Shown piece by piece: positions 25,701-36,479 of a stretch of 64,000 bases of DNA; within the stretch, counting starts at the first letter, position 1, and each line of letters begins with the position of its first letter. Source of the stretch: Phlebiopsis flavidoalba (Eukaryota > Basidiomycota > Agaricomycetes > Polyporales > Phanerochaetaceae); the NCBI GenBank assembly GCA_035772785.1, contig JAOCPU010000014.1, positions 558,001 to 622,000 of the forward strand, given 5' to 3'. A program made the translations under genes and the position numbers. Under the pieces are notes generated by a model. It did not search any database. It saw nothing but the letters and a program-made list of their open reading frames with translations, and was not told the DNA's origin.

Positions 25701-25708
25701 TATATAGA
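25701..25708 (+). promoter_or_regulatory. TATA box of the coiled-coil membrane protein gene
   Basis: CTATATAG lies 80 bp before the ATG at 25781. This matches the 79-97 bp spacing of TATA boxes before the LysM genes in the same window. Confidence 0.45.
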
Positions 25709-25780
25709 TCGCCAGTGTCTGTCGTTGGCCTTTTCTTCACCACCACTCTCAAAGTTTTGCACACCACCCGTTCACCCACC

Positions 25781-27970
25781 ATGTTTCCGGTACTTCGCTA
25801 CATCCCCACCATTCTGCAGGACCCTAGCGCCTGGGCACGTCAAGGGGTGCTCACTGTTCTCGATCTCCTTGTATTCAGCCTTCTGGGGTCTATACTCTTA
25901 TGTTCTTTCTGCTCTTTACGCTTCGTAGTCGTCGCTGCTCGGGCTCATGCCGATGGAACCCTGACCTCGACGCTTTTGCTACCTTCTACACCACCGTTTG
26001 CAATGACGGCACTCTTCTTCTGGAATACAGTCTCTGGTGCATGTTGCTCTGGGACCCGTTTCCTTCTCTGTGGATGTCACAGTCTTATTAGTACTCTGGG
26101 CACCGACCGTGAGTTTCCTTTCCTCCTTTCTAACATTGGCCATGCGGCTGACATTTATTATTCCACGCAGTCTGCCCGAAAAATTGCCTACCTTTGCTCT
26201 GCAAAGTTTGAAGGGCAGGGCGCCTCGAGCCGTCCAGGCGTGGGGTAGTGATGATGTGGACGAGGAGCTCAGACGATCTCCATGACCAAGCTCAGTTTCC
26301 ATTCACGAGAACACTTCGCTGAAGCTTGCAGCTAACAAGCAGCTCCGCAAAAACATCAGCGATGTAGAGGTAAGTGTGAATGTAATACTCTTGACATGGT
26401 GGCTGATCTAACGTTTTTAGAACGCGTTTCCGATTTCATTGCCGATAAAAATAATCGAGGCCCTGCGCTGCCAATATCGATGACATCCGCGAGGGGCGAA
26501 ACAGAATCAATCAAGCGCTAGGCTCGCTTCAGCCTAGATGGGCGAAGCGGATTGCAGAGCTCGCTCATGCTGAACGGCAAAAAGAGCTTTCAGACAGAGC
26601 TCGCGGCCAAGAGCGCGAGCTGGTCACGACGTTGGCGACCAGAATGATCAAGTTCGCCGTGAGATCAAGGACATGGAGGACACTGCGAAGGACCGAGGAG
26701 GATGAGGCCGCGAAACACTCATCCTGCGCGAATCACAGCTCAACCGAAGCACAAATGTCTGAGGCCCAGACCAATCTTTGATCACTCCGCCCCTTGCGCT
26801 CGAGCTGGTCATTGCCGGCGTCAAGAGTGAGTGCTCCCAGGCCACCGACGAAGCGGTGCGGTGCACGCCTCGAATCGCCGCCTCAAGGCTGCTCCGGTGA
26901 AGAGCACGATATGGCTCTCTGAACAAGCAAACAGCCGCCTCAAAGCAAAGCCGAGGGACGAGCTCGCACGACTCGAGGACATGGAGACCGCGCAATGGAG
27001 ACGCGCAAGGATCGCAAGCTGAGGACGAGTACCAGACCCTCTGCTCCAGCTCTCCATCGACAAAACGTGCCGCGCGCGCGACGCCGAATACGACGATTTG
27101 CCATTGCTGAAACAGCCTTTTTGAGCACCCTAGCCGACCATGACGACGCCGACACACGGTCGGTTGAAGCGCTCGAGAAAGAGGTGCGCCGCCCACCTCG
27201 AGGAGGCTCTCCGCCGAGGCGAACATCATCTACGACGGCTACAAAGGTAGCCTCGAGTTTCAGCGTCGCTGAGCACCGCTTCCACATGGAGACCTGCACC
27301 GGGGAGTCCAAAGCGATTGAAGAGGAAATCCTCCTTCTCAGCGACCAGATCTCAGCTGAACAACCAACCGCGGACGCCCTCCAAAGCGAGCCGGGGAGCC
27401 TTTCACCCGAGCTCGCTAAGATGTCAAGTACCGAATACGAGGAAGAGCTACGGGACTCGAATGGCGCATCTCGCAGGTTGAAGAGGGCTGCGCGGCGGAA
27501 GAGGCTCGCACGCAGGAGTTGCGGAAGTCACTAGACGAAGTGGGCGTCGCACGCATGGACGAGGATCGCGTCCTATCGGCTTGCGATCGTTGCCTGCCAG
27601 CGTACGCAGAGGGAGGAAAACGAGCGGGAGGACGCCGCTCATCCGCGCGATCGACGCGGAGAAGGCGCGTGGGGCGGCGCTCGAGGTGGAGTTGCAGGGT
27701 GCCCGCGAGGAGCTCGAGGCTGCCCAGCAGAAGTTCGACGAGACTGGCGTTTGACCAAGCTGAAGGCGGACCAAGAGCTCGCTGCGCGGGAGGCGGAGAG
27801 GGCGGACGTTGACGTCGCAGCTTGATGAAGCGCAGCGGAGAGAGAAGAGCTTCCGCCGTGAGGTCGAGGGTCAAGAGAGGGCCTACGCGAACAAGCTGGG
27901 CTGAGCTTCAACAGGAGACCTGTATCCTCCAATGTGGAGAAGGGCCCAAGCGTCTATACCTTTTGGCAGT
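25781..27970 (+). CDS. Membrane-anchored coiled-coil protein, family unknown
   Basis: The ATG at 25781 follows a pyrimidine-rich leader. The N terminus (MFPVLRYIPTILQDPSAWAR) leads into hydrophobic segments (VLTVLDLLVFSLLGSILL; then VSFSVDVTVLLVLW near 26060-26095), split by introns. From about 26290 to 27930 the plus strand is dominated by Glu/Lys/Arg/Ala-rich heptad sequence: RIAELAHAERQKEL near 26560, AEANIIYDGYKGSLEF near 27210-27265, AIEEEILLLSDQI near 27310-27350, ARGAALEVELQGAREELEAA near 27670-27730 and REKSFRREVEGQERAYANKL near 27840-27895. So: short membrane part plus a very long coiled coil. Several indels disturb the frame. The 3' end is approximate. It could be a structural or tethering protein; no function can be assigned. 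Confidence 0.6.
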
Positions 27971-28019
27971 GTAATCAAACTTCGTATCTGGTCGTTAAAT
28001 GAAATAATTTCGAGATAAT

Positions 28020-29370
28020 TCAAAAGTAAGAAACCGAGGGCATCGCTAGTAAAATAACGCTCTCTGGCTTGCGGCGACTGCACACGAAGGTTCGCCCGCC
28101 CAGCAGTTCTGGCGTCTCAAATATCCTGGGAAGTGGCCCCCTCCATCCCTGAGTGTCTCCGCAGAGTCACAAGGTTTGGGATGGCGCGCCCTGATCCACG
28201 ACTCTGGATAATTGTTCACGTCGTGATGGAACTGAGAGACACCATACGGCTTCTGTATATGCGGCGGTTTCGCAAAGGATCTCGCGGTTCTCACTGTACG
28301 GGAGACCCCAGCCGTCGCGAAGAGATCCGGTGAGGAAGTACAACGGACACGGTGGTGAGGATGAAAACCGCGTCGCATTGGGCGAGACCGCGGTGGGTCC
28401 ATGAACTCGGGGTACTTCTCGCCTATCCATGCGAGAATGCCAACTGGCGAGTCCCTGCAACGCGTAGCCAACCGTGAGCGGGGCGCGTCGCATGCTCAAC
28501 AAAGTAGCCGAGCCCGTTCTTGAGCCAGTCGTCCAACCGCGCGCCGCGAACGCGTCGAGCTCCGCGGTCGAGTATATCTTGCCGTACGCCCAGTTGCGCC
28601 ATGCTGCAGGAAGAAGAACAGCGGAAGCGTGAGGTATGCGCCCAGCGGTGGTCGCGCGTGCGGCGGCGGTGATCTGCACGACCTTGCAAGCGGGGAACTG
28701 TGCGCTGCCGAGCTGGTTTGCTGTTATGAGTGCACCCCAGTCGCCGCCTTGAGCCATGTAGGATTTGATACCCGAGTACGCCGGTCATGAGGTGGTCGAA
28801 TAGGCGGTGGCGTTTGTCGGCCATTGTCCAGCCTTGTTTTGGAGAGGTAGAGTTGAGAAAGCATAGCCGTGGTAGAGAAGGGAACACGACGACGTGGAAG
28901 GCAGGCTGATCAGCGGGTGGATTTGTGAGGAGGTTGATGGTCCTATGGAAACTCCCAGAACGAGCCTAGTAGTGTCAGACTGTGACAATGTATTACTATT
29001 GAAAGGACTCACCTGGCCAAAAACCATTGTGCGACAAAAATAAATCGGTATCGCATCACTCCCTCTCTGACTGATTGGTGTATGAAGTGCAGCGTACACG
29101 ATTCAATTGTCATTGTGAACTGCGGAAACGCGTTCATCTCCTCCTCCACCGCTTTCCAGTCGAAATCGTTCATGGGCCACGCGTCACGCATGCTCTTGAG
29201 CCAGTCCAGGTCAACACCATAGTCCCAGCTTGCTCCAGGAACGGGCGTGCGGGTGGTCCGGCAGGCGTGTGTCCACGATAATGCGCCTCATGCGCTCGAC
29301 TTCTGCATCCGGAATGCTGACGCGAAAGGGACGTGGTACGGAGGGGGTCGTTCTCGGGCAAGTGGGGCAT
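28020..29370 (-). CDS. Epoxide hydrolase, microsomal type (EHN + alpha/beta-hydrolase)
   Basis: Hydrolyses epoxides to diols, typically detoxifying aromatic or xenobiotic epoxides. The N-terminal EHN domain reads FRVSIPDAEVERMRRIIVDT and RLPDHP near 29260-29330, then DWLKSMRDAWPMNDFDWKAV and FIHQSV. The alpha/beta-hydrolase core follows: the HGFWPG-type oxyanion region near 28990-29010 (split by an intron), PGYAFS, the nucleophile elbow QGGDWGA with Asp at 28740-28742, PVGILAWIGEKY near 28420, PYGVSQFHHD near 28235, and the catalytic His in GGHFPGY near 28125. The best start is the ATG at 29370 in context TCAACATGC; a further ATG upstream is possible. Usual family length is about 400 aa. Confidence 0.85.
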
Positions 29371-30219
29371 GTTGACTGCTGGGAGGGTTGGTTCAGCGAC
29401 TGGTAGACGAGGACACACCTATGTATCAACTACTCGGAACCGTGTTGTCAATGACTCCAATACAAACCGACGGAGTGGACGACGTCGAGTAAAGGCCTGG
29501 GCTTCGTAAGGGTCCTGCAGTTTAACGCTGATGTGAAGTCGCGCTGTCGCCATGACGTGCAGAGTGATTGTTGCAAGCCTGGTGTTCGACTGCAAGTAGT
29601 ATCGCCAGGTCAGTCTTTAGATGTTGTAGCTATGGCTTCATGATCGACACGGCAAGGACGAGGGTAAAACAGCTCGCGATGAGTGAGTGTCAAGTTGTAC
29701 GAAGAACGAGCGAGCAGTGAGCACTTAAAAGTTTGAAAATCCCTCCGAAAATGAATAAATTATAATACCATTAAAATATTCGTCGGGCAAAACGAAACGC
29801 CATCTAAACCTCAAAGGCTCAGGTATTCTGAAAAATTCGCAATGGCGACATTGACATGAGGGTAGCACACGGAACGCCCTAGTTAAAAGGCCGAGGGCGT
29901 TGTCTGATTGTGCTGCCCTCTGTCGCTAACTTCGGCTGTAGAAGGGTAGAGACGCCAGAAGGGAATTCCGCATTTCGGTCAAGTCGCGGGGCGCGAGCGC
30001 TGGATTGACACGGCAGAATTTTCGAGTCCGATGGCAGCTCGAAGCACGGTGGAGAGTGGACTTTCAAGTGGCCAGATTTTCGGGATAGATGACGTCGGTG
30101 GTAAATGCAAACTTGAAGGACGACAAGGAGATATTATACAAAACAATGTACAGTAGATCCGGATATACAGGAAAGGCGTAAGGAAGACACAAATACAATG
30201 CAATGTACAAAGGCGGTTA
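29371..30219. other. Intergenic, no gene seen
   Basis: Upstream region of the epoxide hydrolase and downstream region of the Ser/Pro-rich protein. Near 29550 a minus-strand ATG starts a 44-codon frame that could be an upstream exon or upstream ORF of the hydrolase. AT-rich around 29740-29800. Confidence 0.35.
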
Positions 30220-31775
30220 AGCCGATGTCTAGACGGACATTGGTACAGAAACCACCACCGATGACGCTGACAACCCTTGAAGATGTCCGCTCCAGCTCGC
30301 AGAAATGAGCCCGCGCTGGGTAGATGCGGCATGTGCATAAACTGCTTTCTCCTCGCGCCTGGTGACATGGAAAGCTCCTGTGACGGGGCTCGCAAGCAAT
30401 GGAGACGAAGTTGGAGATTGGACGAATTCGAATGAGGAAAGCGAGGGGTCAGCGTAGACGGTCTCCACATGCTTCGAAGAGGGGATGGGTATGCTTTCCG
30501 GGCAAATGATTGGGGGCGGTGTCACAGGGGCTAGTGGGCTTTTGGGGGAGTCTGATTCCGAAGAGGAGCCTGAGGCTTCGACGTCCCATGAGGAGATGGC
30601 AGGCGATGCGTTGGGAGTGTAGTACACAGAGGAGCGGGAGAGTTCGTCCAGATCTGGCAGCTGCGGGGAGGACGGGGCACTGCCGCGGGGGCGCGAGCTG
30701 CGGTAATTTTAACACGGGAGGGCAGATGGCCGCCGCGAGGGCAACGGGAAGAGCTGGTCGTCTTCGGCCTCCTCTGCGATGGCCCCTGGTGGTCGTCGCG
30801 CCTGGCATCAGATGCACCTGCGCGACGTGAGAAGGACGGAAGCAGACCGGCGTCGGCCCCGCTTCGGGGTCGTGCTCGCTCGGAGCCGGTGCTGGCGCGA
30901 CGACTGCTTTGTTCACCGCGGCGGCGCGGTCGATCTCGTGTCGGACGACCGGAGACGATGGCGCCGAATCCGGGGACGGGAACGTCTTCGCACACGCGAC
31001 GATGCCGCTGCGCGTGGGCGTGCGGGCTGTGTGCATCTGCACTCGAGTTCCTCCGCCGACGTGCACCCCGAGTGAAACTTTTCCTCCCAGGTTTGTGATG
31101 CCGTCTTTGAGGCACTCCTCGGTGATTGGGTAGCACTCTCTGCAACACGGGCGTAGAGGGATGGTGGCAATGTCGGTGCGCGGCGGCAGGGGTAAAGATG
31201 GACGGCGCGTCGGGCGCCTCGGAGATGGCTCGGCCCCGTTCAATAGACAGGACACGAGAGGCTGATGGTGGGTCTGTGCGTGCTCGCCCCGGGTCGGGGA
31301 GCGCGGACTTCGCGAAACTGCCACGAGCGGCGGGGTGAGACCCAAAACGGACGCTTTTTCACAAAGCAATGGGAACAGACCTGGGAACGGAGACGGTGAA
31401 GGACATGCCCGACTTGTCCTCGGGGGACTGGACGCAAAGCTGGCCCTCGGTTTCGTGCGGAGGAGGGTTGGAAGGGGATCGCTTCCGCCAGAGCGGGAGA
31501 GAATAAAGACTTTTTGATGAGCCGTGGCATTCTGGACTGCACGACCGGGTCTGGGATGAGCACGCAGGTGTCGTCAAACTGGACCATCGGACGGCATTCG
31601 GTGTCTTCCTCGTCGTCGAACACGGCGTGGGCGCGCGTAGCGTAAGCGACGTTGAGCGTGGGGATCTTCGAGCGACGGCGAGCAGGACATGGTGGTCGTT
31701 GGTGAGAGAGGGGGGGATGTATGGGTCACGGGGGGCCTGGGAGGTTAGGGAGGTGAGCTTCAGTATTTGGGTCAT
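30220..31775 (-). CDS. Conserved Ser/Pro/Arg-rich protein of unknown function
   Basis: Probably a low-complexity protein with short ordered islands, of a kind I associate with conserved agaricomycete hypotheticals. Islands on the minus strand: MTQILKLTSLTSQAPRDPYI from the ATG at 31775; MVQFDDTCVLIPDPV near 31550-31595; CCRECYPITEECLKDGIT near 31085-31140, a short Cys-containing motif; VPGFGAIV near 30960; PLLPSFSRR near 30850; YYTPNASPAISSWDVEASG near 30570-30625; and a C terminus near 30229 (VVVSVPMSV). Frames switch repeatedly between these islands. No enzymatic motif is visible; a regulatory or scaffold protein is only a guess. Confidence 0.5.
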
Positions 31776-32313
31776 GTTCTGGTCATAAGAACCTGCTCGC
31801 GCTCCCATGCTAGACCTTCTCTAGACCACTCTCGTCCAATCGGCTTCGTTCGGCGCAGGCAGGCGCCCGGAATGATCCTGCTTCTCCGCTGCATCTTCCC
31901 GGCGGTAACTCTATTCCACAAATGCCACGCGACCGCGCTCAGCACCCGGCCCCGAAAAAACAAAAGCCACGGATTTGCACCGCAGGTGTTTTGGCCATGA
32001 ATTCTCGTACCTGTACGCTGTGTAATACGGCACACAGAATTGTTCACGAAGCAGCAGCGAGGCTCAGGATATTGAAGTCTGTGCGCAAGCAACACCACAG
32101 CATGGCTCGTGTGCGGTGGAGGCGAAAGTCAGGTGGGCGATCGCCGCCGAGCAATTCCTGAAAGGCTGAGACAAACTCCTGTACCAAGCGACGTCGTCAT
32201 AGCCGCCGTGTAGAGGTCAAGCCTCAAAGTAACAGGAGTAAGCACGTCCAGGTACATTTCCCAGCATATTGTACAAAAGGTGACACAGTTGACTCAAAAA
32301 AAAACGGCGAGTC
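31776..32313. other. Intergenic between two minus-strand genes
   Basis: Nothing recognisable. It should contain the promoter of the Ser/Pro-rich gene and the 3' end of the cullin transcript. Confidence 0.35.
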
Positions 32314-33917
32314 TCAAGCCAAATAATGCAGAATCGTCATGTCTTCCTCGTCCCTATTCATGTATTTCCATGCTCGACAAGTCCGTCGATGCGCGCCTTG
32401 ATCATGGATACCTCGGGCAAGAAATGTTGTTTCGACACGGCGCTTACCGTCTCGTTCTTGAGCTGCCTCAAACGTCATCTTTCATTCCTACCCTTCATGA
32501 TGCGCACGATGGCGGCGTCCAAACTGTTTTTTGCGGTCCGCCTCGATTCATTGTCTGAGCGCGTTTGGACTCTTCAACCGGTATACAAAGATAAAATGAG
32601 GGGTAATTGAGACAGGGTTGTACAAAACGCGTACCGTTTCCTTGACTTGGATCGAGTTGATGTGCACGCGGAAAGCAGGATCCGTAAAGTCCGCGTTGAA
32701 AGCGGAAATTATCGTCATCGTTGACATCCTTGCCAGCAGGCTGCTTCCTCAGTACCCTCTTCTTGCCACATGCCAAGCTTGCAGACGTTCGTCGTAATTC
32801 GGCGTCCTCTGTAGGGACTATCAGGAGAGCCAAAGTGGGCAATTTGGGATGGAACATACCCAAATTATATATTATTTTTGTGACTTGGCTTCGCGGAATG
32901 ATATTTCGTCGACCTCGTTGAAGAGCAGAAGGATAATCGCTTGGTACATGCTGACCGACAATTCTTTGGTCGCAGCTTTAAAGTTAGGACGCCTCCGCTT
33001 TAGCGACACTGTCCCAAGAGCCATGGTCCCCCCAGTCGAGCTTCCGAGCATTATGTTGTTGCTTGTAGAATCGGTGAACTTTTTCGAGCTTCGTCCGCCA
33101 TCTGCGTGAAGTGGCGTCGCAGTGGCTCTTGAGCAACAGTAGGTTCTCGACCATGTGGTCATCGTGCGTGGTGTTCTTGATGATTGCTTGTACGCGGTTT
33201 TTGACGTGCATCTTCATTGCCGCAATGGCGATCTTCGTGCCGTCGACCATAGTGAACAGCTTGTATAGGTTGCCCAGATACATGATGTTCGGCGCATCGA
33301 TGAAGAGCTGTGGTATGGCTTGACAAGAGATCAGCGACATGCAATAGAAACCAAGTAACACAAATACCTTCAGTCGCAATCCAATCCAAATGAAGGCTGA
33401 GTAAAGCCGTGGTGGTTTCAAGAGATACTTTCTCGACTGTCTCCTCGGGAAGGAGCGCCTGTGCACGCAGGAACTCTTGGTCGTTCCTGGATTTGACGTG
33501 TAGGACAAAGTCGCTGGCCTGGAGCGTCTCACGGAGAGCTTTTGACTCTGCGAGATAGAATTCATGCGTGTTCTTGAGGTAGAAGCTTTTGAAGATCTGA
33601 TCATAAAGCCCATAGTGCTGCAGCTGTTTCACCAGTGCAGGGACGAGATGCCGGAGGGGATGAGGGGTGTCTTTGCTCGTGCCTTCGGTTCGTTCGTATC
33701 TCGCCCATTGTTCAATAGCCTTCTGAATACGAGAGATGATATTTGCTTCGCGGAAGATCCTCTTCATGAAGCTGTCGTAGGCCTGTGACCTGAAGGTATG
33801 GTCATTAAGATTATGATGCCGTGAACTACTCTGTACATACTCAATGTCTGGCTTTTTCTGGCCAGCAAGATAAACCCTATCCAGATAGGCAAACAAAGAC
33901 TTCAAGAGTTTCTTCAT
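32314..33917 (-). CDS. Cullin-family protein, apparently lacking its N terminus and an internal segment
   Basis: Cullins scaffold RING ubiquitin ligases. Minus-strand matches: [14 protein letters not shown] near 33885 (corresponding to the second cullin repeat); [20 protein letters not shown] near 33590-33650; [35 protein letters not shown] near 33235-33275; then directly [16 protein letters not shown] near 33040. The C-terminal part follows: [20 protein letters not shown] near 32920-32980, [33 protein letters not shown] with the neddylation-site lysine near 32500, and the winged-helix end [13 protein letters not shown] to HYLA before the TGA at 32314-32316. Compared with canonical cullins, about 120 N-terminal residues (adaptor-binding side) and roughly 200 residues before the RKL-x-W segment are not found. 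This could be a divergent paralogue, a decaying gene or an assembly deletion. Confidence 0.75.
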
Positions 33918-35786
33918 AGAGGGTATTTATCTGCTGGTTACTTATCGCGAGTAGTTGAGCTCGCTACTCACTCGGCGTCCCATTCAATTCAGAACACGCG
34001 AGCCCGACTTCGTGCCAGCTACCCCTCCGCGAGCATCAGGGGGAAGCGACCTAGACGCAGACGCAGAGTCAGAGTCGACTGTGAGACGGGCGATCTTGCG
34101 CGGAGGGGATCCGACCGTGAGTCCTCGTCGACGCCATGAGTCGGAGGGTCCGGAAGGCAGAGAACGCTTTCGACAGATGGAAAGGTTACAAAGTGTATAC
34201 GTCCAGGGTGGCCATGCTGGCTCGCCGCGAAGGGGGATGAGGTGGTGGCCTCTTTTGGTAAGAGTCGCTTGCGAGTTCCCACTGCAAGTGAACGTCGCCC
34301 GATCGGCAGGAAGCGATCAATGAGCCCTCACCAGATTTGGCGCCCTACGAGTCTCGATTTCACGATTGTGTCATCAACTCGACAAGCTCCGGCTTGCGCC
34401 GGGCATTGACCTTGCCTGGTGAGCTCGAAATCATGGAGAAAGTTCAGCAAGCCAAAATTGTTCTGAAGCTGCCATTCACAATCCGCATATTGACATATGG
34501 CATGGCGGAGACGACCCATAGTACCTAGGATTTGCTACCAGGTGATTGACCCGCGATTCTGACCTGCCGTCTCCCCTACAGACGCGGAGTCTTCCAGCAA
34601 AGTAATACCGCGGACGCAGCAGACTGATATATTAGGCACACGCAGCGCCTCTGTGAGATCTCAGAGACGACCATGTTAGTGCTGTCTGCTGTGCACACGA
34701 TTCAATCTAGAAGTGAAGCCTAGGAAGGTAACACTATGCGGGGAAGATTCAATGCGACACAAATCGATGTAGATGATCACAAGTTTAACATAGTAAGGGG
34801 GCAAAAATAGGGCATATGTAGTTGCGGACAAAACATACAGTTCCTGCAGACATAAACTTAATAAATGAAGTTATTTTGTCAAGCGAATACAAATGGGGAT
34901 ATACCCACTACAGCCTTTCTGCGGACTACATAATATGTGCATTTTGAGTCTATTGCCCGAGCCACTGCAGATTGTCTTCAACATTGCAGTCGTGTTGTAC
35001 TGCGAAAGAGTCGAGTATAATACACTGCAGGTATGCCGCATCCTTCTCCTACATGAAAGAAGTCCATTCATATTGTCTCGCTCTCGACGTACATATGCTC
35101 ACAAGCTGGCTGATCTCATACAGCGACGCGTAGGCTAGGCCGTTGCGCACGCAGACAAGGAGAATTAGCATAAATCTTCATGAGCTGTCAAATCACTCAC
35201 GGATTCGAAAATGCGTACATGACGCTCCAACACTACGCACATCCGGCCCCGCACTGGTGGGGCCCGATCGGCTCGTCCCAATCGCGGCTGTCAAAGCCCC
35301 GAAGACCAACCCAGGGCGAATGATCAGAGACAGTGATCAGGACATACCTCCACGACGCCATGCTCACGGCAAATACAGAGCGCGTCTCAAAGGCGAATGC
35401 CGCTGCGCTGCCCTTGAAGGCCTAGGTAGGTGACCTGTTATTTCCACATGCAAAGTGTGAAATTGGCTCAATTTGAGATAGGACGACGCACTCTAGTCGA
35501 CCCCTTCGAGCTCGCCGGGAGGAAGCGTGCATTCTGGAGCGGCGTGTCGCGCGTCCACCACCACCAACACGCAGCCAGAACGGGGCCCGACGGACAGACG
35601 AGGCCCTTACGGCTATCGAGATACGTCGCCGACGTATAAAATCCCAGCGTGCAGGCAGGCCGGTGCGACATAGTCGCTGCGAGGAGTGCGCAAACAGACA
35701 CACACGGACAAGCCCGAGGGGAATCAGGGGTGTATCACGAAGACGGACATCTATGTGCGGTCCCTCTCTCGCCCTCGTCGTGTGAG
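33918..35786. other. Intergenic, no confident gene
   Basis: I searched here for the missing cullin N terminus and did not find it. Short frames at 34019-34282 (minus) and 34337-34528 (plus) have no recognisable motif. A TATA-like GTATAAAAT at about 35634 lies just left of the mobile-element block and may have served a plus-strand gene that the insertions disrupted. Confidence 0.35.
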
Positions 35787-35788
35787 TA

Positions 35789-35939
35789 CTGTACTTTTTC
35801 GACCAAAGCGGACGTCACGCGTCACAGCGGTTTTTTCAGAGAACGCGGCAATAATTTCTTCTCGATTAATGGCGAATTTGGAGATTCGTCGGAAAAATCG
35901 TTTTCGGCGCTTCTGTCCGCTTTGGTCAAAAAAGTACAG
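35789..35939. mobile_element. MITE copy 1 (151 bp, TA-flanked, terminal inverted repeats)
   Basis: Starts CTGTACTTTTTCGACCAAAG and ends with the inverse (TTTGGTCAAAAAAGTACAG). The terminal inverted repeats are about 25 bp with one mismatch. TA dinucleotides flank it (35787-35788 and 35940-35941), as expected for the Tc1/mariner superfamily. It has no coding capacity. A second copy lies at 48581-48730. Confidence 0.85.
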
Positions 35940-36092
35940 TAACCCCACCTCCCCGTGCGCATGATGTCAAACTGACCGGATATGTAGTTGAGCGACCCCC
36001 ACCTAAGCACCTTCGTCGAGGACCCGTGCGTTACGCGGGCAGCGGCGCGTCGAAGCGCGTCCGAGTGCATGGCAGCCAGATCCCAGTCGCGA

Positions 36093-36329
36093 TGTAACCG
36101 TGCTGGGTTACACGGTGCGCGCGCTGTTTGTTGTGTCGTGTTTGGCGCCGTCCCAATCGGGACGGCTTAAAGCTACGCTACCTTCGTCGAGACTCCTTAG
36201 CTCACGCCGTCTACGACGAAGGTAAGCCCCATGTACATTATGCTATTACGGCGAGCTCACGCCGTCTACGACGAAGTTCGCACCCGTTCTATCGTTGTCC
36301 GAAGTGTTGCCGGACACCGTCGGCTTCCA
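36093..36329 (+). repeat. 5' LTR (237 bp)
   Basis: Begins TGTAACCGTGCTGGG and ends CGGCTTCCA. It differs from the 3' LTR by two substitutions near the start and by a short block (GTTGCCGGACACC versus GTTCTTTGCCGACACC) near the end. It carries a 23-bp direct repeat (36199-36221 and 36254-36276), and ACCTTCGTCG near 36180 can pair with CGACGAAGGT near 36214. Confidence 0.93.
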
Positions 36330-36479
36330 CTTTTTTTTGAACGCGCGCAACTAGTCGCCGCTGGAAGAAATCGACTCGCTGGGTTAGAGGGAAGGCGAAG
36401 AGAGTAGAGACGAGGAGAGCCGGGCCTTTGGCCAACACCGCCGCGCCGACACGCTGACTCGCAGGACGCCCGCAGCACG

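Noticed and set aside
30449..31369. 306-codon minus-strand frame taken as one protein
   Set aside because: It drifts out of the conserved islands (for example CCRECYPITEECLK is followed by a shift), so it mixes true and false frames of the Ser/Pro-rich gene; I annotated the whole gene span instead.
35143..36070. Several frames around MITE copy 1 as host genes
   Set aside because: They run through the MITE ends and its mirror image appears in frames around copy 2, so they are element-derived shadows.
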